Source: an uncultured bacterium
GTDB lineage: Bacteria; Bacillota_I; Bacilli_A; RFN20; CAG-826
Length of the DNA: 38,105 bases
Direction of reading: 5' to 3'
NCBI GenBank assembly: GCA_949290725.1
Contig: CASEST010000008.1
Span: 1 to 38,105 of the forward strand
The stretch's first letter is position 1; each line of letters opens with the position of its first letter. A program made the translations under genes and the position numbers. The notes below the pieces were generated by a model. It saw only the letters and a list, made by a program, of their open reading frames with translations, ran no database searches and was not told the origin of the DNA. Of this stretch, positions 31,983 to 38,105 are shown one piece after another.

Positions 31983-33926
31983 ATGGCAAGCGCATATATC
32001 GAAGAGAGTGTTATTAGCAATAAATTAAATCTCTCAGTTTGGTTAAAAACAGTTAAATATATCAAAAAATTATGGCCGATAATTATCGTCCTTCTTTTGT
32101 GTATGCTTTTCCAAGCATTTTATGATTCATCTTATACTCCTACCGCTTCAGCTGCTTTAATCGATGCTTTTAATGATAATGGACAGCTAATTGGTGGTGG
32201 TGTTTCTATTTGGGATATTTCATTAAATTTTAATATTTTGGGTATAGTTTTTGATTTAACATTCAAAGATTATCTTATTACTTCCTTAGTTTTAGTTTTT
32301 GTTCGTTCATTAGCAATGTTTGGCTTATTCTTTTCAATGAATTATGTTGAGATGGCGATAATGACCGAATTAAGAAAAGATGCTTTTAAAAGGATTCAAG
32401 AATTATCTTTTTCTTATTTTGATCGTACTCCTTCAGGCTGGCTCATTGCTAGATTAAATAACGATGCCGCTTCGATTGGTGAGGTTTTATCTTATTCGGT
32501 TTTAAGAGTTTTCCAAATTACAATGAGTTTACTTTTTACCTTAATTACGATGTTTGTCCAATCATGGGAATTGTCTTTAATTATCTTAGCTACTACTCCG
32601 CTAATCTTTTTAGTAGTTATGATATTTGAAAAATTAATTTTAAAATTCTCACGTATTGCAAGAAATGCTTATTCTTATTTCGTTGGCTGGCTAGCTGAAT
32701 CAATTAATGGTAATAAAACTATTAAAACGATGGCGATTGAAGAAACAATCAAAGATGAATGCTTAGAAATTACAGATGATGTTCGTAAAAAAAGACTAAA
32801 AACTCAAAGAATATCAGGTTTATTCTGGCCTAGCGTTGATTTTTTAAGTTATGTTACTACTGCTATTATTATTCTTGTTTTCCCATTAATGAATATTCAA
32901 TCAGCAACAGTTAGTGGAGCTGCTTTATTAGTATTATTTATTCAATTTGTCTCACATATTTATAACCCAATTCGACAATTTGCTGAAATCTTTTCTGATT
33001 TAATGGCTACACAAGCTAGCGTTGAAAAGTTATTTTTGTTAATTGACACTAAACCTACTTTGGTCGATTCTAAAGAAGTTATCGCAAAATATGGTGATAT
33101 TTTCCATAATAAAACCGAGAATTTTGAGCCATTAAAAGGAGATATTAAGTTCGATCATGTTTCTTTTTCTTATAATAAAGATGTTGAAGTAATCCATGAT
33201 TTGAATTTGCATATCGAAAAAGGAACATCTTTAGCGATAGTTGGAGAAACTGGAAGTGGAAAATCTACTACCGTTAACTTACTATGTCGTTTCTATGAAC
33301 CTAGTAATGGAAGAATTTTAGTAGATGATGTTGATTATAAAGAGCGTAGCGTTAGTTGGCTTCGTTCAAACATCGGATTTGTTCAACAAACTCCATTTAT
33401 TTTTAAAGGAACAATCAAAGATAATATTCGTTATGGAAAATTAGATGCTACTGATGAAGAAATTATTAACGTTTGTAAACAATTGGATATCGATAATTTT
33501 ATAACCTCGCTAAAAAATGGTTATGATACTTATTTAAAGGATGGTGGTAATGAATTATCTCAAGGACAAAAACAATTGATTACATTTGCTCGCGCCATAG
33601 TTAGAAATCCAAAGATATTGATTTTAGATGAAGCTACATCCTCAATTGATACTGAAACTGAACATGATATCCAAGGGGCAATTAATAAAATGTTAACCGG
33701 TAGAACATCTTTAATAATCGCTCACCGTTTATCTACAATTGTCGATGCTAATCGAATTTTAGTTATGAAAGATGGATTAGTAGTTGAAGATGGAAATCAT
33801 AAAAGTTTAATGGAAAAAAGAGGATATTACTATAAACTTTATATGAACCAATTTAAAGAACTTAATATCGGTGAACAACTTGACCAATATCAAGATCAAA
33901 TATTAGATAAAAATGTTAATTTATAA
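31983..33926 (+). CDS. ABC exporter half-transporter, catalytic-site subunit (647 aa)
   Basis: It has the same architecture as its partner, with an N-terminal extension of about 35 residues and a longer first extracellular loop. Walker A VGETGSGKST lies near 419-428, the signature LSQGQKQLITFAR near 524-536 and Walker B ILILDEATSSID near 545-556 with the catalytic Glu, then IIAHRLSTI. The signature LSQGQ is the altered one. So the good Walker B here faces the good LSGGQ of the partner, and the other site is degenerate. GGAG lies at the end of the preceding gene. Confidence 0.95.
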   Translation: MASAYIEESVISNKLNLSVWLKTVKYIKKLWPIIIVLLLCMLFQAFYDSSYTPTASAALIDAFNDNGQLIGGGVSIWDISLNFNILGIVFDLTFKDYLITSLVLVFVRSLAMFGLFFSMNYVEMAIMTELRKDAFKRIQELSFSYFDRTPSGWLIARLNNDAASIGEVLSYSVLRVFQITMSLLFTLITMFVQSWELSLIILATTPLIFLVVMIFEKLILKFSRIARNAYSYFVGWLAESINGNKTIKTMAIEETIKDECLEITDDVRKKRLKTQRISGLFWPSVDFLSYVTTAIIILVFPLMNIQSATVSGAALLVLFIQFVSHIYNPIRQFAEIFSDLMATQASVEKLFLLIDTKPTLVDSKEVIAKYGDIFHNKTENFEPLKGDIKFDHVSFSYNKDVEVIHDLNLHIEKGTSLAIVGETGSGKSTTVNLLCRFYEPSNGRILVDDVDYKERSVSWLRSNIGFVQQTPFIFKGTIKDNIRYGKLDATDEEIINVCKQLDIDNFITSLKNGYDTYLKDGGNELSQGQKQLITFARAIVRNPKILILDEATSSIDTETEHDIQGAINKMLTGRTSLIIAHRLSTIVDANRILVMKDGLVVEDGNHKSLMEKRGYYYKLYMNQFKELNIGEQLDQYQDQILDKNVNL

Positions 33927-33955
33927 AAACCACAATCATGTGGTTTTTATTTTTT
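33925..33955 (+). terminator. Intrinsic terminator of the ABC exporter pair
   Basis: The stem AAAAACCACA/TGTGGTTTTT (33925-33934 with 33939-33948) is followed by T-rich sequence to 33955. The rest of the gap to 34029 shows nothing clear. Confidence 0.9.
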
Positions 33956-34029
33956 ATCATCTTTTTTTCTATAACTTATTATTATTAAAGTTCCTAATTA
34001 AAAAGAAAGTTTAATTAGATTTAAAGAAA

Positions 34030-34599
34030 TTAAAAAATATACCTATCACTTAAAAAATAATTATATATAGTCCTTGTTAAATAAGTATATCTAATAACAA
34101 CATCTTTGTTCTTAACTTTCAAATTCCTTAATTTAGGATAATCAATATATCCACAGCCTTTCATTACTTTATAAGATGCTAAATTATCAATATTACAACG
34201 AATTATTATGCGATTAACTAAGCAAGAATTAAATAAATACTTAGTAACTCCTTTTAAAGCTTCTTTCATTAAGCCTTGATTTTGATAAAGCGGATTTAAA
34301 ACATAACCAATCTCTACTTCTTCTTTTGTTTCATCTAATTTAGTAACATCTATCGCTCCAATAAGCTTATTATTTTCTTTTAAACGAATCGCCCAACGAA
34401 AGGTTTTTGAATCGTATTTAGTAGCAACATTTTTTAAATAATTTTTAGCATCATCTATTGTAGTATAACTTTCCCATGTTAAAAACTTAGTTACTTCATC
34501 GTTAGAAGCATATTCATATAAATCTAAATAATCATTTTCATTAAATTTAGTTAATACAATTCTATTTAAAGATATTATTTTAGTTCCTAAATAATTCAT
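34030..34599 (-). CDS. GNAT-family N-acetyltransferase, RimJ/RimL type (189 aa)
   Basis: It is an acetyl-CoA-dependent transferase of the Acetyltransf_3 type. N-terminal FNENDYLDLYEYASNDEVTK is typical of the RimJ/RimL group; EVEIGYVLNPLYQNQGLMKE is the motif A region (QNQGL in place of the usual QGxG), and NLASYKVMKGCGYI is the C-terminal motif. The target may be an N-terminal amino group or a small molecule. No Shine-Dalgarno sequence is seen; an extended -10 lies six bases before the ATG. Confidence 0.9.
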   Translation of the reverse strand: MNYLGTKIISLNRIVLTKFNENDYLDLYEYASNDEVTKFLTWESYTTIDDAKNYLKNVATKYDSKTFRWAIRLKENNKLIGAIDVTKLDETKEEVEIGYVLNPLYQNQGLMKEALKGVTKYLFNSCLVNRIIIRCNIDNLASYKVMKGCGYIDYPKLRNLKVKNKDVVIRYTYLTRTIYNYFLSDRYIF

Positions 34600-34605
34600 T
34601 CGTTT

Positions 34606-34614
34606 ATTATAACA
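34606..34614 (-). promoter_or_regulatory. Extended -10 promoter of the acetyltransferase, leaderless type
   Basis: On the minus strand TGTTATAAT (TATAAT at 34606-34611) is followed by only six bases before the ATG at 34599. It abuts the U-tract of the ATPase terminator. Confidence 0.65.
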
Positions 34615-34647
34615 AAAATAGGCAAATCCAAAAAGATTTGCCTATTT
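34614..34647 (-). terminator. Intrinsic terminator of the P-type ATPase gene
   Basis: A perfect 13-bp stem (34616-34628 with 34635-34647) with a six-base loop is followed on the minus strand by TTTTT. Confidence 0.92.
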
Positions 34648-34666
34648 AATAAACTAATTAATTTTA

Positions 34667-37423
34667 TTATGCTTTTACTTTTTTAACGATCCACATGATA
34701 AATACAGATATTTCATGAATAATCAGTGGAACAATTGCTAAACAAGCAGTAATAATCCATTCAAAGCCATCGAAGTTATGAGTTGAGAAGAAACTATTAA
34801 AGATAGGTACTTCAACAACTAATAATTGTAATCCTAAGCCAACGATAAAGGCGACTAACATCATCCAGTTTTTATTTTTAAAAACATGGATGAATGATCT
34901 TCTAGTATTTGACATGCCTAACATATGGAATAATTGTGAAACCGCTAAGACTGTGAAAGCGACAGTTTGACAATGATGTAAGGTTTCTCCATAAATCGGA
35001 TCACCTAAATTAGTTAAAGCTTCGTAGGTTAACGTCCAATTATTTATATCGAAAATGTGAACTGCAGTAAGTAAGAAACCAGCAATAGTAATGATTGCAA
35101 TAACTAAACCATAACCAAATGTAGCAAAATAACCACCATGAGCAAATATAGACTCATTTGGATCACGAGGTTTATCTTTCATATTTAATGGGTCTTTTGG
35201 ATCCATTCCTAGTGAAATTGCTGGTAAGGAGTCGGTAATTAAATTAACCCATAATAAATGTATTGCGATTAATGGAGCTGGAAAACCAATGCAAATCATA
35301 AAGAACATTGAGAAGACTTCGCCCATATTGCAAGAAAGGAGGAATAAAACAGTCTTTTTAATATTGGCATAAATTCCTCTTCCTTCTTCAACAGCTTTTT
35401 CAATTGAAGCAAAGTTATCATCAGTTAAAACCATATCAGCAGCGCCCTTTGCAACATCGGTACCAGTAATTCCCATAGCAATTCCGATATCGGCCGCTTT
35501 TAATGATGGAGCGTCATTAACTCCATCGCCTGTCATCGCACAAATATTACCATTTGCTTTAAATGCTTTAACAATATTTACTTTATTTTCAGGAGAGACA
35601 CGAGCAAAAACTCTAACACGTTTACAAACTTCTTGTAACTCACTTTCACTTAATTCATCGATTTCTTTTCCAGTCATACAATCTTCAATACGACTTACGA
35701 TACCTAAATCTTTAGCAATTGCATAAGCAGTATCTTTATGGTCACCAGTAATCATAACTGTCGTAATACCAGCGCCTTTAAAGCTTTCAACAGCACCTTT
35801 CGCTTCTGGACGAGGTGGATCAATCATTGCTACTAATCCAACAAAAACCAAATCATTTTCGTTAATTGCATCACCATTTCTATAGGCAAGAGCTAAAGAT
35901 CTTAATGCTTTTGAAGAGAAATAAGAATTAGCTTTATTGATTTCTTCAATATCTTCGCTAGTGATTTCTCTAACTTTTTCTCCATCGCGAATAAACTTAG
36001 TATAAGCAAGGATAGAATCTAAAGCGCCTTTAGTATATTGAATCGTAGTTCCATCCTCCAATTTATGAAGAGTAGACATCATCTTTCGGACGCTATCAAA
36101 TGGAAGCTCGTCTATACGTGGTTCTACACTTTCTAAATATTTTTTATGCAAATCGAAAACATTAGCAAAGGCAACTAAAGCGATTTCTGTTGGGTCACCA
36201 TATAAACCTTCATCAACTGTTGCATTGGAACATAAAGACATACCTGTAGAGAGCACTCTTAATTCTTCTTTGTGTTCATCATTAAAATCTTCCTCTTTAT
36301 AAAATTTCTTTGGAAGGTAAGCTTCAACAACAGTCATTTTGTTTTGAGTTAATGTTCCGGTTTTATCAGAACAAACAACTTTAACTGCACCTAAAGTTTC
36401 AACTGAAGGAAGTTTTCTAACAATAGTGTTTGCTTTAACCATCCTTCTAACACCGATTGCTAAAACAATGGTAACAACAGCAGGCAATCCTTCTGGAATA
36501 GCTGCAACAGCTAAAGCAATTGCTGAAAGAATTGATTCCATCCAGCCGTCAATGGTATCGATATCGCCATGAATAGCTAACCAAATAATATCGGCAATTA
36601 AGACGACAACAATAATAATAATTGTTAAAATACCTAATATTTTTGATAATTGAGCTAATTTCTTTTGTAAAGGAGTTTCAGTTTCTTCTTCATTGTCTAA
36701 AGCCCCAGCAATTCTACCGATTTGAGTATTCATTCCGGTATTAGTAACAATACCTTTTCCACGTCCATAAGTAACTGGCGTGGACATAAAAGCCATATTA
36801 ACCTGGTCACCTAAAGCTACTGATTGAGAGAAAACAATATCATCTTTTTTATCAACTGGGACTGATTCACCAGTTAAAGAAGACTCATTAGCTTTTAAAT
36901 TAATCGCTTCGATTAAACGAATATCAGCACCAATAGTGTCGCCTTCTTCTAAAATAACAACGTCGCCAGGAACTAATTCTTCACTTTTAACTTTAAATCT
37001 TTTCCCATCTCTTATAACAGTAGATTCAGGCGAAGACATTTTCTTTAGAGCTTCTAAAGATGTTTCAGCTTTCTTTTCTTGAACTGTTCCGATAACGGCG
37101 TTAAGTAAAACAACAATTAAAATAATAACAATATCTGCCCAATCTCCTTCTTCGCCATTTAAAACATTAATAATTGAAATTAATAATGTAACTAAAACAG
37201 CAGCAAAAAGAACATAAATCATCGGATCAGCTAACTGAGATAAGAAAATCATTAAAATATTTTTCTTTTTCTTTTCAGCTAATTTGTTAGGACCATACGT
37301 CTCTAATCTAGCTTTTGCTTCTTCATTGCTCAATCCGTTTTCTTTATCACTTTTAAAATAAGCGATTGTGTCATTGGCGGATAATGTTTCGAAAGCAACA
37401 ACCTTCTTTTCGTTATTTTCCAT
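34667..37423 (-). CDS. P2-type cation ATPase, probably Mn2+ (or Ca2+) exporter (918 aa)
   Basis: All P-type parts are present: SLTGES (184-187 TGES), the phosphorylated Asp353 in DKTGTLTQ, GVNDAPSLKAAD, and ten membrane segments. Ion-site residues are AAIPEGLP in M4 (Glu311), CNMGEVFSM in M5 and NLITDSLPA in M6, as in SERCA-like pumps. By sequence alone it would be named a calcium-translocating ATPase. The leader, however, looks like the Mn2+-sensing yybP-ykoY element, as upstream of the Lactococcus YoaB Mn2+ exporter, so Mn2+ export is the better guess. TTGGAGAAA is the RBS. Confidence 0.95.
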   Translation of the reverse strand: MENNEKKVVAFETLSANDTIAYFKSDKENGLSNEEAKARLETYGPNKLAEKKKKNILMIFLSQLADPMIYVLFAAVLVTLLISIINVLNGEEGDWADIVIILIVVLLNAVIGTVQEKKAETSLEALKKMSSPESTVIRDGKRFKVKSEELVPGDVVILEEGDTIGADIRLIEAINLKANESSLTGESVPVDKKDDIVFSQSVALGDQVNMAFMSTPVTYGRGKGIVTNTGMNTQIGRIAGALDNEEETETPLQKKLAQLSKILGILTIIIIVVVLIADIIWLAIHGDIDTIDGWMESILSAIALAVAAIPEGLPAVVTIVLAIGVRRMVKANTIVRKLPSVETLGAVKVVCSDKTGTLTQNKMTVVEAYLPKKFYKEEDFNDEHKEELRVLSTGMSLCSNATVDEGLYGDPTEIALVAFANVFDLHKKYLESVEPRIDELPFDSVRKMMSTLHKLEDGTTIQYTKGALDSILAYTKFIRDGEKVREITSEDIEEINKANSYFSSKALRSLALAYRNGDAINENDLVFVGLVAMIDPPRPEAKGAVESFKGAGITTVMITGDHKDTAYAIAKDLGIVSRIEDCMTGKEIDELSESELQEVCKRVRVFARVSPENKVNIVKAFKANGNICAMTGDGVNDAPSLKAADIGIAMGITGTDVAKGAADMVLTDDNFASIEKAVEEGRGIYANIKKTVLFLLSCNMGEVFSMFFMICIGFPAPLIAIHLLWVNLITDSLPAISLGMDPKDPLNMKDKPRDPNESIFAHGGYFATFGYGLVIAIITIAGFLLTAVHIFDINNWTLTYEALTNLGDPIYGETLHHCQTVAFTVLAVSQLFHMLGMSNTRRSFIHVFKNKNWMMLVAFIVGLGLQLLVVEVPIFNSFFSTHNFDGFEWIITACLAIVPLIIHEISVFIMWIVKKVKA

Positions 37424-37440
37424 AGTTTCTCCAATAAATT

Positions 37441-37527
37441 ATTTAGTCTGGCTAAGAAATATCTAGTTATTTCCGGGTAAACAATCTACCGAGATGTCGA
37501 AAATAACCTAAAAGCTACTCCCTAAAT
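37441..37527 (-). ncRNA. yybP-ykoY-like (Mn2+) riboswitch
   Basis: On the minus strand P1 pairs ATTTAG (37522-37527) with CTAAAT (37441-37446). The conserved L1 block GGGAGTAGC follows the 5' strand, and TTAGCCAGAC precedes the 3' strand, close to the class pattern GGGGAGUAGC...UUAGCAAGAC. The internal arm pairs GTTATTT with AAATAAC. It starts just after a promoter and ends 18 bases before the ATPase ATG; no terminator follows, so control would be on translation. One base differs from the usual GCAAGAC (here GCCAGAC). Confidence 0.8.
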
Positions 37528-37537
37528 ACAACTAATA

Positions 37538-37546
37538 ATTATACCA
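37538..37546 (-). promoter_or_regulatory. Extended -10 promoter of the ATPase leader
   Basis: TGGTATAAT (TATAAT at 37538-37543) on the minus strand puts the transcript start near 37531, a few bases before P1 of the leader RNA. The -35 is weak. Confidence 0.65.
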
Positions 37547-37569
37547 AAAAAACATCCGAATAAAAGAAA

Positions 37570-37592
37570 AGGTTTATATTAAATATAAACCT
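37570..37592 (-). terminator. Intrinsic terminator of the GH2 gene
   Basis: The stem AGGTTTATAT/ATATAAACCT (37570-37579 with 37583-37592) is followed on the minus strand by TTTTCTTTTA. It begins four bases after the GH2 stop codon. Confidence 0.85.
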
Positions 37593-37596
37593 CTTG

Positions 37597-38105
37597 CTAA
37601 TCTAAGATATGATCAATCTCTTTATTGATATCAATAATTGTATCTTTATTTATTTTTAAAATTTTTCGATCAAATGTATATAAACCATTAACTTCATCTT
37701 CTACATCGTTAAGTTCTGTATAAATAAAGCCAACCATATTCTTTTTTAAAGAAGAAATAACATTTTTCATTAATTTTCTATAGCCATTCGTTAAATCTTT
37801 TTCGCTTTTATAAAATTTATAGCCAAATGCATTTTTGCCGCAAAAATGTTCTTCTACTAGATAAGAATATCCACCAAATTCGCTTAATAAATAAGCGCGA
37901 TTCTTCTTTTTATAATCTTTAATCTTTTTAAAATAGATATGACGAGAATAAAAATCACTTCTAAAATTATCATACCAGCCACTCGTTGTATCGACTAGTT
38001 TATTAATATCACCGCTTTTAAAAAAATCATAAAAGAAAGAAGAATCAAATTGTCCCCAGCCTTCATTAAAAATTGTATAAATAATAACTGATGGGGAGTT
38101 TCTTA
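37597..38105 (-). CDS. Glycoside hydrolase family 2 protein, C-terminal 168 residues, cut by the window end
   Basis: I translated this frame by hand from the minus strand; the start lies beyond 38105. It shows GH2 catalytic-barrel patterns in order: SPSVIIYTIFNEGWGQFD (acid/base Glu), LVDTTSGWYDN, RAYLLSEFGGYSYL (nucleophile Glu) and FIYTELNDVEDEVNGLYTFD near the C-terminus. The stop is TAG at 37597-37599. It ends at the barrel without further domains, as in short GH2 enzymes related to beta-galactosidase/glucuronidase. The sugar cannot be told. It is separated from the ATPase gene by a terminator. Confidence 0.9.
   Translation of the reverse strand, partial: RNSPSVIIYTIFNEGWGQFDSSFFYDFFKSGDINKLVDTTSGWYDNFRSDFYSRHIYFKKIKDYKKKNRAYLLSEFGGYSYLVEEHFCGKNAFGYKFYKSEKDLTNGYRKLMKNVISSLKKNMVGFIYTELNDVEDEVNGLYTFDRKILKINKDTIIDINKEIDHILD

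Noticed and set aside
138..38105. Possible UGA=Trp code as in Mycoplasma
   Set aside because: Trp is written TGG throughout, and genes such as the exonuclease at 5444-6163 and yhaM end in TGA directly followed by or overlapping the next feature.
1..38105. CRISPR array, insertion sequence, prophage or toxin-antitoxin module
   Set aside because: No regularly spaced repeats, no transposase or integrase frame, and no pair of small genes of a known toxin-antitoxin type was seen.

Overview
The window looks like chromosome from an AT-rich, low-GC Gram-positive-type bacterium. The most likely placement is class Bacilli, near the Mollicutes/RF39/Erysipelotrichia side, possibly a gut lineage. Reasons: very AT-rich DNA, Lys/Asn/Ile-rich proteins, Bacilli-type genes (recU, dnaD, sufU, yhaM, long hpf, an ECF transporter S component) and SD-type starts (GGAGG). 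TGA is a normal stop (the exonuclease gene at 5444-6163 and yhaM end in TGA), so this is not a Mycoplasma-type UGA=Trp code. No mobile element, phage gene, CRISPR array or rRNA is visible; this is core-genome DNA with dense operons.

Layout. 1-67: 3' part of tRNA-Ser(GGA). 138-2910 (minus): two linked unknown genes, a HAD hydrolase and hpf. 3096-5314 (minus): metK behind a compact SAM riboswitch, then a TSCPD protein and a stand-alone PduL phosphotransacylase. 5444-6717 (plus): DEDDh exonuclease plus recU, converging on nth-dnaD-cca (minus). 8549-11202 (minus): hup, der, cmk and a small membrane protein. 11336 (plus): ferredoxin. 11562-12200 (minus): RibU-like ECF S component behind an FMN riboswitch. 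12384-14043 (minus): parA and a divergent parB. 14120-21314 (minus): one tightly packed unit sufC-sufD-sufS-sufU-sufB-mnmG-rsmG. 21491-25261 (plus): two large lipoproteins, the first carrying a parvulin/PrsA-like foldase signature. 25356 (plus): HIT protein. 25822-30109 (minus): UPF0104-type membrane protein, GT4 glycosyltransferase, recX, yhaM. 30178-33926 (plus): heterodimeric ABC exporter. 34030-34599 (minus): GNAT acetyltransferase. 34667-37423 (minus): P2-type cation ATPase behind a yybP-ykoY-like (Mn2+) leader. 37597-38105 (minus): C-terminal part of a GH2 glycosidase running off the window; this gene is cut by the window edge.

Regulation is unusually readable. Three riboswitch-type leaders (SAM, FMN and Mn2+-type) can be drawn from the sequence. 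Many genes end in clear intrinsic terminators, several with the stop codon inside the hairpin. At least four genes have a good -10 box only 6-12 nt before the ATG and no Shine-Dalgarno sequence, which suggests leaderless mRNAs.

The points most worth a second look are: the ParB homologue with eroded CTP-binding motifs beside parS-like sites; the lipoprotein foldase with an apparently split parvulin domain; the Mn2+-type leader on a gene that would normally be called a calcium ATPase; the SAM aptamer that seems to lack the kink-turn part of P2; the head-only CCA-type nucleotidyltransferase; and the divergent leaderless promoter pair between 30109 and 30178.
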